A stretch of 51,512 nucleotides of DNA, taken from Methylococcales bacterium. GTDB taxonomy: Bacteria; Pseudomonadota; Gammaproteobacteria; Methylococcales; Methylomonadaceae. Each line of letters starts with the position of its first letter. The stretch's first letter is position 1. The notes below the pieces were generated by a model. That model did not search any database and was not told the origin of the DNA. It saw nothing but the letters and a program-made list of their open reading frames with translations. The position numbers and the translations under genes are program-made. This document shows, piece after piece, positions 18,591 through 27,244 of this stretch. The stretch is from NCBI GenBank assembly GCA_026399095.1, contig JAPLRP010000058.1:1-51512 (forward strand), read 5' to 3'.

Positions 18591-19175
18591 TTATGTGGCT
18601 GCCAGTAATAAGCCGCTAGCGACAATCAAAGAACAACCCGTGAGGCGTTGAATAATTTTGTACTGACGCGAACTGTGTGCAAAACCGATACCCAAACCAT
18701 GCAGTAAAGCGGTCGCCAAAATAAAGCCTATGCTATAAAGAGCAGGCGAGGCAGTTTGTGGTAATTCAAGGCCATGCGCATAGCCATGAAATACTGCAAA
18801 TAATCCAACCAAGCACACACTTATAATGAGGGGTAAACGCACAGCGCCTAAAATAAGCAAGCCTAAAATCAGAAGGGAGCAAGCTATTGCCGGCTCAATA
18901 ATAGGCAGAGAAAATCTCGATAAACCAAAAGTAGCCGCTATAGGCATCATGCTTACAAAGGTAATCGGGACAAACCAAACTGCGCGCCCACCCAGTTGCC
19001 AAGCCCATATACCAACAGCGATCATAGCAAGTAAGTGATCCAATCCCATAAAAGGATGAATAAAACCCGCAGCCAAGCCGGCACCCTCTGCACCAAAGGT
19101 ATGGGCCTCGGCCACAGGCAAAATTAAAATAGAGCTAACTAATACAGATAAAAAGAGAGACGTTTTTGTTTTCAT
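18591..19175 (-). CDS. hupE: HupE/UreJ nickel permease-like protein
   Basis: 194 residues. It has a signal sequence (about 5-25, ending AEAHTF) and about six further hydrophobic helices. The HupE/UreJ signature HPFMGLDHLLAMIAVGIWA (about 41-59) and the later HGYAHG (about 128-133) supply the conserved His/Asp residues of a nickel permease. AAGG-like bases precede the ATG. It heads the run of hyp genes, so it most likely feeds nickel to HypA/HypB. Nickel supply for urease is the alternative role of the family, but no urease genes are in view. Confidence 0.92.
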   Translation of the reverse strand: MKTKTSLFLSVLVSSILILPVAEAHTFGAEGAGLAAGFIHPFMGLDHLLAMIAVGIWAWQLGGRAVWFVPITFVSMMPIAATFGLSRFSLPIIEPAIACSLLILGLLILGAVRLPLIISVCLVGLFAVFHGYAHGLELPQTASPALYSIGFILATALLHGLGIGFAHSSRQYKIIQRLTGCSLIVASGLLLAAT

Positions 19176-19554
19176 AAAAAAACCTTAAGATATTGGAAAC
19201 AGTGACCTTACTCAGCGCTTAACTATGGGGTCGGTAATAAGCACTTCATAGCTAATTAAAACCGTTAACTATGGATTGTACTCAAAATTTGAGATCTACG
19301 TGAATATATAGTGGGCAACTAATAAAATATAACGATTAACGGTTTTTTAAATTCAAAAAAACCGAGGCTTAAAGATGGCTTTATGCGTTGTGTTAATGTC
19401 TGCTTATCATGACATGCGTTTATATTTTCAATCATTAAAATATTGTTTTGCCCCCCTATGAATCAAAGTGGTACCAGATAATTTATAAGGTTAATAGACA
19501 ATTAGTAGTATAGTGTGACTTCGTAAATATTGTAATTTCTAATTCGAGTATTTT
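19176..19554. other. Intergenic region upstream of hupE
   Basis: About 380 AT-rich bases that should include the hyp operon promoter (minus strand) and the promoter of the decayed gene that follows. I could not pick out a convincing promoter, operator or gene. Confidence 0.5.
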
Positions 19555-20831
19555 ATTAAAAAATTATCAGCTTTTGTTTATTTATCCAGTTTTCTTTTAT
19601 CGATGCCTTTTACGGTTGTTGAAGCAACTAACCCTATCTATCAGACTTTAAAGCAAGATATTCTGATAAATGCTGACTATTGGTTTTACACCCCAAAAAT
19701 AATCGGGGCGGGCTTGGGATTTACTCAAATTCTTGGTGTGCCTGGTGTTGATACTACGCCAGCAGGTCAGCAAGCAGTTATAGATGCTGGTGGCGCTTGG
19801 GAGACTCTAAGCACAACCAACTCAAATCCAGCTCTAAGGGCTTACACCCCTCGGCTACTACCCCTCAAGGTATGGCGATTGGCTATGGGAAGGCAATAGT
19901 TGGCGGCGGCGGGATGCCGGTTGAGTTTAGTTGGCCGGTTCTTCCCAGCACCGTCGATGGATCCGACTTTGAAGTAACGCTCAACACGGGTAAAAAAGTC
20001 ATTGCTCAAGCAGCTTCAATCAATCCAAACTTAGAATATAACGAACGCAGCACAGTAGTTGTCGTGAGTCCGTTTTTTGGTAATCGTACTTTTCCAGGAC
20101 AACGAGGTTCAGTTTACCCCGTTAAGCTTAGAATAGTTCGTGATGCTACGCCCTTAAAGCTTGTCGGACCTCGTGGGCAAATAAAAGTAGCGGTCGGAAT
20201 GACTTACGGGGATGGCAAGACCCCAATGAGTGGTTATCACTCCGGGCCCAAGTTATGCGCAGCAAAATTAAGTCGTCTATCTACCTCTGGTGAGGGTGGT
20301 CCGGCAGTCTATACCACAGGTTACAGTCCAAACGATGGAGTGTCACTTTATGGTGCTAATGCACAGTATCGTCTTCGGGTTTTAACGACCGGCGGGTTTT
20401 CTCCAGACGGCGTTCGATCACTTTACCCAACAGAATATTCTGATTTCTTTAAAATTGAAGTCAAAGACGCAGATGGACGTCTCTTTTATCTGACTAAAAG
20501 CAATAAGACTTATCATCTTAAAGCAGGCTCAATTAAAATTTTGGGGCTGGCGGATCTGTCAATCGCACAACAAAGTTATGATGATTCCTACGTTGAAGAT
20601 CACGACAACCAAATTGACATCATTCTACAGGGTGACGAGGCCGCTATGAAACGTATCAAAAATGTTTTAGTGCCTTCAAGTTCACCGTACAAACCTTTTT
20701 ATAATCCCGGTGGGCCAGGTAATAACCCAACTCGCGGAGTTACCTATACAAAGCCCAGTCCTTCTATCAATCAAGCAGTCACCATCGCCATCGACAACCC
20801 TATGACAGTTAATTATTTAGGTGCGCAGTAA
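19555..20831 (+). pseudogene. Decayed gene for a secreted protein of unknown function
   Basis: The first frame, read from an ATT at 19555, opens IKKLSAFVYLSSFLLSMPFT then VVEA: a good signal peptide with a plausible cleavage after VEA, but with no ATG, GTG or TTG start. The first usable ATG (19603) lies inside the signal. After about 19845 the frame changes (1-base indel near 19840-19870) and continues to 20831 with SATTPQGMAIGYGKAIVGGG..., ending MTVNYLGAQ. The mature region is about 400 residues, beta-rich and Gly/Pro/Ser-rich. I do not recognise the family. The lost start plus frameshift make it a pseudogene, unless ATT is used and the shift is a sequencing error. Confidence 0.7.
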
Positions 20832-20919
20832 TTTATTTTAGAAGCCTATTTGCCGGATCATCTTAAAAAAGGTGTTAGTTGCTTAATTTAAAAGCAAAAG
20901 AATCAAGCAACTAATATCT

Positions 20920-21597
20920 TTATAATCCAAGCACCGCTTTTTGTATCCCCGTGCATTCGCCATGCGCGACACTTTTATCCCACCAGCGGAGACGGTATTC
21001 TCGCGTTTCGTCCGTGTTACCGGGCGCGAGTGGTCGTTCATTCAAATAAGGTTTAACCGTATCAACGCCTAAAAAATCCCATTCACCGCCGTTAATGCGG
21101 CTTTCAATCCAAATGCCCTCATGACGGTATTTGTTAAAATCAATGCGGACGCAAGGACCATTGGCGCCCAATTCTACGGTTAGAGAGTACTCAGGAATCG
21201 GATGCTCAACGGTATCATGTGTTCCGATAATGCCTAAATCTTTACCAATAGCCTCGTTATAATTAAGGCTGGCCTTGATGCGGGCAATTTGGCTGAATAG
21301 ACGTTTTTGAATCCCGGGAACAGACGCAGGGGGCGGATTAGGGATAAGGCGCCGGCTCATTACCACTACCATTTATGATTAGTTGCTTATGGGCAGTGGC
21401 TTCCTTGGCATCCACTTGCGACGAAGGATGCTATTGTTGAAGAATGAAAATTTGCGTCGTAATATCGGTTTGTGTGCGCGTGATTTCATTATCATCAATC
21501 CCGCAGACAGGCCCGTTAATAGGTAGTTTTGAAGAAAATGACTGAGCCAGATAATTTGCTCAGCCTCGACGGTAGGAAAATAACTATTTTTGCTCAT
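20920..21597 (-). pseudogene. Decayed conserved hypothetical protein
   Basis: The N-terminus is intact (MSKNSYFPTVEAEQIIWLSH, from ATG 21597). The sense frame shifts near 21525 to GPVCGIDDNEITRTQTDITT, meets an in-frame TAG at 21431-21433, and shifts again near 21370 into the long C-terminal frame (20920-21372: RRLIPNPP..PGIQKRLFSQIARIKASL..., RIDFNKYRHEGIWIESRINGG...). Read together this is one protein of about 225 residues. It resembles a family of hypotheticals ending in a fibronectin-III-like domain, seen in several environmental proteobacteria; function unknown. Two frameshifts and a nonsense codon make it non-functional. Confidence 0.75.
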
Positions 21598-21849
21598 AGT
21601 AATTATAGTCTCCAGTTGGGTGGGTTAAGTGGTGTTATCCGTCATTAAAAGGGACCAGACACCCAAACAAGCGACATCGCGAGTCAGTGTGTTAATGCCC
21701 GAACAGATACGGATAACGAATCAGTACCTTTTGTTTACATAGCGGGTTGTTGTGTCGAGCCAAATAGTCATAGTGTTAATGTTGCGATGTAAAGAGGGTA
21801 CATAAACAGCTGGTGTGCAAACACAAAACCTCTGGGTACAAACATAAGC

Positions 21850-22059
21850 CTAGTTTATGAAAGCAAAATAGCTAGGGCTGGCAACAAAAAAATACCGCTT
21901 GTCGTTACCGCCACCCTTTTTGTCAGCATAAGATGAGCGACTGTTAGTCCAAGGTATGCCAGGAAACAGCTTGGCAGTGTTTAAGTTCACATCTTCAGCA
22001 CGCCGAATAACGTTGCAAACTAATCGCCAAGCACTGGATAAGGTAAGGCCTGTTAAATC
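21850..22059 (-). other. 70-codon open stretch, possible gene remnant
   Basis: Within the largely empty 21.6-22.3 kb stretch one minus-strand frame stays open for 70 codons and reads like protein (TLSSAWRLVCNVIRRAEDVN, LNTAKLFPGIPWTNSRSSYA, KKGGGNDKRYFFVASPSYFA), ending in TAG. There is no start codon near its beginning, where a stop lies immediately upstream. I do not recognise it. It may be the tail of another dead gene, or chance. Confidence 0.3.
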
Positions 22060-22239
22060 CTATCATAAGCGCGTTTGACGAGGTTTATGGTAATCATCTT
22101 GGGAATGTAAAATTAATAACTAAAGAAAATATTCTACTCCATGATGCAGAATGAAAGAAAGTCTATCTGGGTGCTTATAACTTTTATACTGTAGAGAGTT
22201 TGACGATTGAGGCAAGCAATTATTTTGCTATAATTGTAA

Positions 22240-22353
22240 ATCTCGTTAGGTTTGCTTTCTGGTGATACTAATGGTGACAAAGTAGCGGATTTTGAACTGT
22301 CTATTACGGAAGTGGGCGGTACTACGATGATAGCTCAGGACTTTGTTTTGTAA
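22240..22353 (+). pseudogene. C-terminal remnant of an RTX / serralysin-type secreted protein
   Basis: A short frame after a stop reads LSGDTNGDKVADFELSITEV then GGTTMIAQDFVL and ends with TAA. This matches the extreme C-terminus of M10-peptidase / RTX proteins exported by type I secretion, including the final D-F-hydrophobic-L export signal. No RTX nonapeptides or start lie upstream, so only the tail remains. A terminator follows at 22379-22409. Confidence 0.65.
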
Positions 22354-22378
22354 GCCCTATACATTTAATTTAAGAATA

Positions 22379-22409
22379 AAAAGCCTTACCGTCCGTGTAG
22401 GGCTTTTTT
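22379..22409 (+). terminator. Rho-independent terminator
   Basis: AAAAGCCTTAC pairs with GTAGGGCTTTT (one wobble) around a 7-base loop and is followed by a T run. It follows the RTX tail remnant at 22353, so it probably ended that gene. Confidence 0.8.
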
Positions 22410-22518
22410 GTGTTTTTCGCGGATCAATTGATGTTTTCTGGTTTATTGGTTAATTATTAATTCTGATATACTGATGTCCTTAAATTAGTCCTTTTTTATA
22501 GAGTTAAGGAGAGAAAAG

Positions 22519-22686
22519 ATGAACAAATCAGTTATCAGTTTTTTTATAATCACGCTTTTTCTTATGTTGTTGTCAGCCTGCTCAGAAACCAAAAATACTG
22601 TCCGTGCTGTGGGTACTACGACAGAAAATGTTACGGATGATGTTGTTAACGGAACCGTTAATACCGTTGATGCGATAGTGCCTTAA
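22519..22686 (+). CDS. Small entericidin-like lipoprotein
   Basis: 55 residues, with AAGGAG 8-9 bases before the ATG. It has a signal peptide (MNKSVISFFIITLFLMLL) and a lipobox LLSAC, so Cys20 would be lipidated. The mature peptide is about 36 residues, rich in Thr/Val/Asn (TVRAVGTTTENVTDDVVN). This is the size and style of entericidin-type small envelope lipoproteins, although sequence identity to entericidins cannot be claimed. A possible promoter with TATACT lies about 50 bases upstream. It appears monocistronic. Confidence 0.75.
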   Translation: MNKSVISFFIITLFLMLLSACSETKNTVRAVGTTTENVTDDVVNGTVNTVDAIVP

Positions 22687-22772
22687 CCTGTTATTAGGTT
22701 GAAATGTCTAAGTCGTGGTTTTGGCAGGGTTTGCCGCATCGCCTTGGATGTTTTCAATAAACTCAAACAGGC

Positions 22773-23210
22773 TTAGGATTCCATTAGCAGCACATAAGCC
22801 CTGCGTAGTAATTCCAGTTCTGCGGATGGGCTGTTTCTTAACTCGGCTAGTGTTTTGAGTTTACCACCTTTCTCAGCCATTAATTGATGGGGCGGATTCA
22901 GTGCCGTAAAATGAGCCAAATAGACGGTTATAATGCCCTCAGGCGTGTCTACCTGTTCCCTAAAAGCCGTATTGGCTTGCAACAGATGAGCCGGTAATTT
23001 CATGGTATGACTGATAATACTGGTAACATCAGCCGGTGGTGTGTGAACGATGCTCAGCGATACTTCATCTTCATCCAAAACCGAAGACACAGAGGGTAAA
23101 GGCGTGGGTGAGCAAACACTATTGCTGGCGTGTTGCGCGAATAAAGTCGAGCCGCTGATAGCGCTGTTGTAATAAAAGATAACGCGACTGCGTTTTAGTA
23201 AGTCAATCAT
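22773..23210 (-). CDS. Hypothetical protein
   Basis: 145 residues from the ATG at 23210, chosen because GTGGAGAA lies about 8 bases upstream; an in-frame start nine codons earlier lacks this. It opens MIDLLKRSRVIFYYNSAISG and is acidic and Ser/Pro-rich in the middle (about 35-65). It ends with a helical part (LRNSPSAELELLRRAYVLLM). There is no signal peptide or TM segment and I recognise no family. The smaller frame at 23244-23411 lies 33 bases upstream on the same strand and may be its operon partner. Confidence 0.55.
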   Translation of the reverse strand: MIDLLKRSRVIFYYNSAISGSTLFAQHASNSVCSPTPLPSVSSVLDEDEVSLSIVHTPPADVTSIISHTMKLPAHLLQANTAFREQVDTPEGIITVYLAHFTALNPPHQLMAEKGGKLKTLAELRNSPSAELELLRRAYVLLMES

Positions 23211-23243
23211 GATGGTTCTCCACGATGAATATCCCACAGGTAC

Positions 23244-23411
23244 TTAAAACTGGTATCCATGCATGCATGAGAGTCGCTTCGTTACATCATTGAGTTGGTT
23301 AAACCCCGGAAACCGCTCATTTTTTTCACTGGAATACCACTGCTCTATTGCCAGACTCAGTTCTTCTTTTTCATTATAGTCCTTAGTTATTCTAGTTTTC
23401 AACCAAGTCAT
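23244..23411 (-). CDS. Small hypothetical protein, possibly 5'-truncated
   Basis: 55 residues from ATG 23411 (MTWLKTRITKDYNEKEELSL, then AIEQWYSSEKNERFPGFNQL, ending HGYQF). The same frame stays open for about 15 further codons upstream (LYSTYRIVELTPANK) to a TAG, with no standard start there, so the gene may have lost its beginning. The sequence is charged and soluble-looking, with no known motif. It is co-directional with the 145-residue hypothetical. Confidence 0.4.
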   Translation of the reverse strand: MTWLKTRITKDYNEKEELSLAIEQWYSSEKNERFPGFNQLNDVTKRLSCMHGYQF

Positions 23412-23520
23412 TTTATTGGCAGGCGTTAACTCGACAATCCGGTAAGTGGAATACAGATCAATGGCCGACTACGACTACTTGTTTATTATGTTTGTTTGCA
23501 GGAAAGCTTACAATCAAGGC

Positions 23521-23544
23521 AGGTAAATAGGTAAATAGGTAAAT
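23521..23544. repeat. Three tandem copies of AGGTAAAT
   Basis: An exact 8-base unit occurs three times in a row in non-coding sequence. It is a simple-sequence tract open to slippage. Confidence 0.85.
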
Positions 23545-23747
23545 ATTTGGAGTAATAGTGACATTTAATGCAGAGGTTAAATTTCTTAATGGGCTTTATA
23601 TTTAGGGGTAGTTAACTTTATGCTTTCAGTATCTGTTCAGTAAACACAGCGTATTGTAACGATAAATCACAGATGATAGAGTTGCTCGTAGCAAGTCATT
23701 AATCTGTTACGTGAAAAATGTAAAGCAACAACAAATGAAAATAATAA

Positions 23748-23924
23748 ATGATTAACCAAAACCCTGAAACCAACACTAATATTGTCGCTCCTTTAAATCA
23801 GGCATTTGATAATGGCAATTTTTACGGTCTTGAATATATTCTGGATGAGTTGGTCGAGAAAAAGTCCAGCTCTGACAATCAAATAATATTTGATTGGTTT
23901 GGCACTGCTGATTATTTTGCATAA
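23748..23924 (+). CDS. Small hypothetical protein
   Basis: 58 residues (MINQNPETNTNIVAPLNQAF, DNGNFYGLEYILDELVEKKS, ending FGTADYFA). It is acidic, with no signal or membrane segment and no recognised family. The ribosome site is weak. In its favour, a Rho-independent terminator lies 85 bases downstream (24010-24046) with no other gene between. Confidence 0.45.
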   Translation: MINQNPETNTNIVAPLNQAFDNGNFYGLEYILDELVEKKSSSDNQIIFDWFGTADYFA

Positions 23925-24009
23925 GTTTTTCACTCGATTAACATGCTAATTTGATAAGCCAAAATGCTTGTCGTTTATTATTTAAAAATACCCCTAAAAA
24001 TAACAAAGC

Positions 24010-24046
24010 AACCTTGGGGATACAAAATCCCCTTATAGGTTTTTTC
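24010..24046 (+). terminator. Rho-independent terminator upstream of serS
   Basis: GGGGAT (24016-24021) pairs with ATCCCC (24027-24032), extended by AACCT/AGGTT outer pairs across a small asymmetric bulge, then a T run. It separates the small gene at 23748 from serS. Confidence 0.7.
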
Positions 24047-24160
24047 TGTCTGCTGTTTTCTCAAGTTGCCCCGTCGTGTATGATGTTCGGTTATTAAAAG
24101 CGCTTGCTAATTCAACATGCCCGTATGGGTTGTATTTTTTTATAAAGGTAAATTACCATC

Positions 24161-25435
24161 ATGTTAGACCCTCGTTTATTTAGAACTGATCTTGATTTTG
24201 TTAAGGAACAATTAAACAGACGTTCATTTAATTTTAACCCAGAGTCTTATGTTGAACTGGAAGCAAGACGTAAAGACGTGCAGGTTAAAACCCAGGAGTT
24301 ACAAAACGAACGGAACAGTCGTTCCAAAGCGATTGGTCAGGCAAAAGGCAAAGGTGAAGATGTACAGCCCTTGTTGGATCAGGTTCAATATTTGGGTGAT
24401 GCGCTTAAAGCGGCTGAAAGTGAATTAGAAGGCATTCAAGCGGAAATGGAAACCCTGATGGAGGGTATTCCTAATATTCTTGATGAAGTAGTGCCTGAGG
24501 GAAAGTCTGAAGAATTTAACCTTGAAATCAGTCGATGGGGTGATGTGCCTGAATTTGATTTTGAACCAAAAGACCACGTTGATTTGGGTGCAAAGTTAAA
24601 AGGGATTGATTTTGAGTTAGGTGCAAAAATTGCCAGTAGTCGGTTTGTCGTTTTAAGTGGTCCACTCGCCAGATTACAACGAGCTCTTATTCAGTTAATG
24701 TTGGATATGCATGTTGCTGAACATGGTTACATCGAAACTTATGTGCCTTTTTTAGCTAATGCTGAAAGTTTACGGGGTACCGGGCAACTGCCAAAATTTG
24801 AGGCTGATTTGTTTAAAGCCAGTAATGATCCTGTTTTGTATTTGATTCCGACAGCGGAAGTGCCGGTTACAAATCGGGTTAGGGATGTGATTGTTGATGC
24901 TAAGGAGTTGCCGTTAAAATATGTGTGTCATAGTCCTTGTTTCAGGAGTGAAGCGGGTGCTTATGGGCGTGATGTGCGAGGTATGATTCGTCAGCATCAA
25001 TTTGAAAAAGTAGAGTTGGTGCAAATTGTACGACCTGAAGATTCTGCGCAGGCGCATGAAGATTTAACAGTTCATGCTGAAAATATTCTTAAAAAATTAA
25101 AGCTACCTTACCGAAAAATTTTGTTGTGTGCGGGTGATACAGGGTTTTCATCATCAAAAACTTATGATCTTGAAGTGTGGTTGCCGGGGCAGGGCAGTTA
25201 TCGGGAAATATCTTCTTGCAGTAATTTCAAGGATTTTCAGGCTAGGCGTTTACAAGCGCGTTGGCGTAATCCTGAAACCGGTAAACCTGAATTAGTGCAT
25301 ACTTTAAATGGTTCCGGTTTAGCAGCTGGTAGAGCTTTGATTGCAGTTATGGAAAACTATCAGGATGCCGAAGGGCGTGTTCGTATTCCTGAGGCTTTAT
25401 TGCCGTATATGGGCGGTTTGGAGTTTATTGAGTAA
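24161..25435 (+). CDS. serS: Seryl-tRNA synthetase
   Basis: 424 residues, normal for bacterial SerRS, which charges tRNA-Ser and tRNA-Sec in the cytoplasm. It has an N-terminal long coiled-coil arm (about 30-100) that grips the tRNA variable arm, then the class II core: TAEVPVTN (about 225), motif 2 [20 protein letters not shown] (about 262-281) and motif 3 [18 protein letters not shown] (about 383-400). Monocistronic, bounded by terminators on both sides. Confidence 0.98.
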   Translation: MLDPRLFRTDLDFVKEQLNRRSFNFNPESYVELEARRKDVQVKTQELQNERNSRSKAIGQAKGKGEDVQPLLDQVQYLGDALKAAESELEGIQAEMETLMEGIPNILDEVVPEGKSEEFNLEISRWGDVPEFDFEPKDHVDLGAKLKGIDFELGAKIASSRFVVLSGPLARLQRALIQLMLDMHVAEHGYIETYVPFLANAESLRGTGQLPKFEADLFKASNDPVLYLIPTAEVPVTNRVRDVIVDAKELPLKYVCHSPCFRSEAGAYGRDVRGMIRQHQFEKVELVQIVRPEDSAQAHEDLTVHAENILKKLKLPYRKILLCAGDTGFSSSKTYDLEVWLPGQGSYREISSCSNFKDFQARRLQARWRNPETGKPELVHTLNGSGLAAGRALIAVMENYQDAEGRVRIPEALLPYMGGLEFIE

Positions 25436-25456
25436 CAACAGCTTTTATTAACATGC

Positions 25457-25495
25457 AAAAAAGGGAAGGATATTATTTATCCTACCCTTTTTTTT
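25457..25495. terminator. Bidirectional terminator between serS and the OmpA-like gene
   Basis: AAAAAAGGGAAGGAT (25457-25471) pairs with ATCCTACCCTTTTTT (25479-25493), one mismatch, with T runs on both strands. It fits the two convergent genes it separates. Confidence 0.85.
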
Positions 25496-25515
25496 AAGAT
25501 AAAAGCTTATGGTGG

Positions 25516-26733
25516 TTATGGAGGGGTTAAGGGTTTTTGAGCTTGGCCGTTAACTTCAAGTTGTACGCGTCGATTATTGGCGCGGCCTTCTTCGGTGTCA
25601 TTAGTGTCTATGGGGCGAGTCCAGCCATAACCACGAGAAGTGATGTTGGGTGAATGTGTTCCATTAGTCAGGTAGTTTTTAACGGCTAATGCACGGCGCT
25701 CAGATAAGTCCATGTTGTGGTTGAATGAGCCAGTTTTACTGGTATGGCCTTGTACTTCGATTAACAAATCGGGATATTCTTTGATGCGGTTAGCGGCATT
25801 ATCAAGGTTTGGAAAATATTCCGGTTTAATGACGGCTTTATCGTTATCAAATTTTACATCAACAATCCAGCATCCCATTACACTAACTTTTGCGCCCGGA
25901 ATGGTTGTTGGGCATTTGTCATCGCAATCATTAACGCCATCTTTATCGGTATCAAGTGCTGAACAGTCTGCAGTAACAGCGGGAGTACCCGATTTAAAGA
26001 AAATGCTTTTAACAAAATCTGCCATGTGGCCAGGCCCTGAAATATTATCCGCTGTGGTGCCATAGCCACAATTACTTAAGTTGGCTAGTTGATTTAATAC
26101 TGTTATGCCTGACCTTTCTTCTTCGTTACCAACCCAGACAGAATAGACGCATAGTTTGTCGCCATATTTTTGTTTTAGGGATTGAAGTTCGTTAATACCA
26201 TCGCTGTCAAGGCCATAACCGTCACTGAGTATTAATACGGCAGTGTTACCAGGGTATGTTGCTAAATCATCGCTTGTACCATCAATTCCAGTGGCTATTG
26301 GTGAGCCGCCACTGGCGCAAGGAAGAGCATCTATACCGCTGCCAAAAATTGATTTTGAATAGCTGGTTGGTGCTTGATTCAGTTCGGTAAATCCCCCTGA
26401 CAAACAGGTGCCAAAGCCGAAACTACGAATACTTGTGGTTAATTTTAAATTTGGAATGGTTTGGTTAATTCTATTTAGAATTTCTTTTTCTATCAAAAAT
26501 TTTGTGGGTGTCGGTTGGGCAGGGTAACCGACACCCAAGAAGTCATCATTCATTGATGATGAGGAATCATTAATAATAAAGAAGTTATCTACTTTTTGTA
26601 TATACTGGCCAGAAGTTAGTAGCTTGTTCAAGTCCTCTGCTTTAAATACTTCAAAAGTGCTTATGGGTTGTGAGGCGCAACCTGATAGTATTAAGGCTGC
26701 AATGGATGCGAATGTTTTTAGTATTTTTTGCAT
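25516..26733 (-). CDS. Outer-membrane lipoprotein with VWA and OmpA peptidoglycan-binding domains
   Basis: 405 residues. The signal peptide ends in the lipobox LSGC (Cys19 lipidated). A von Willebrand A domain follows (about 50-250) with a MIDAS-like DSSSSM at 56-61. Next comes a thrombospondin-3-type calcium loop (DTDKDGVNDCDDKCP, about 265-280) and a C-terminal OmpA domain (about 290-395) with VQGHTSKTG, DLSERRALAVKNYL and NNRRVQ, which binds diaminopimelate in peptidoglycan. It probably links the outer membrane to the wall while the VWA domain meets a protein partner. The VWA-OmpA combination in one lipoprotein is less common than either alone. Monocistronic. Confidence 0.88.
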   Translation of the reverse strand: MQKILKTFASIAALILSGCASQPISTFEVFKAEDLNKLLTSGQYIQKVDNFFIINDSSSSMNDDFLGVGYPAQPTPTKFLIEKEILNRINQTIPNLKLTTSIRSFGFGTCLSGGFTELNQAPTSYSKSIFGSGIDALPCASGGSPIATGIDGTSDDLATYPGNTAVLILSDGYGLDSDGINELQSLKQKYGDKLCVYSVWVGNEEERSGITVLNQLANLSNCGYGTTADNISGPGHMADFVKSIFFKSGTPAVTADCSALDTDKDGVNDCDDKCPTTIPGAKVSVMGCWIVDVKFDNDKAVIKPEYFPNLDNAANRIKEYPDLLIEVQGHTSKTGSFNHNMDLSERRALAVKNYLTNGTHSPNITSRGYGWTRPIDTNDTEEGRANNRRVQLEVNGQAQKPLTPP

Positions 26734-27244
26734 TGAAAAATCCCCTTATTTTTGTTAATAAAACGATCAAGGTATAACAATAATTACGTTATTTCGACTG
26801 AGTTTGGATTCTAGCATTGTCTTGTTTTAAATGAAATAGGTTATTGACCTAATTGAGCATTAGTAAATGTAATGAGTTTATAGGGTCAAAAGATATTTTG
26901 GTACTAGACCTTTAAAGTATTAAAAAAAGGTTTGTTTATCATAATTATAATAGTTGATTATAGAGAAATAACCAGAAAGTCTGCTAAGTAAGCGATGCTT
27001 AGGTTTGTTTATATTGGGAAAGGTGTTGAAAAAGATCAGGTACAAGCCGATGAGTGGATGTTAAAATGTTAATTATGTTTATGAGTATCAATGCTGTTTT
27101 AAAGAATGGCTACTTAGATAGCTTTTTCAGGAGCACATGACATTACCAAAACTTAACTATCGCTCTGACTTTATATGGGTTGCGTTCTGCAAATAATATC
27201 GACTGAATGCGTTTAGAATTAATTACTAATTGAAGAATACTACA
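26734..27244. other. AT-rich divergent region upstream of gltX
   Basis: About 510 bases that must hold promoters for the lipoprotein gene (minus) and gltX (plus). Two tiny frames overlap as ATGA near 27137: MFMSINAVLKNGYLDSFFRS plus one residue, ending TGA, then an ATG that follows AGGAG and encodes MTLPKLNYRSDFIWVAFCK. They may be leader peptides, or chance. I see no other structure. Confidence 0.35.

Noticed and set aside
23462-23531. Plus-strand mini-ORF starting MADYDYLF, resembling the first residues of eukaryotic Rab GTPases
   Set aside because: Only eight residues match, no P-loop follows, there is no ribosome site, and the opposite strand carries a better frame. Treated as chance.
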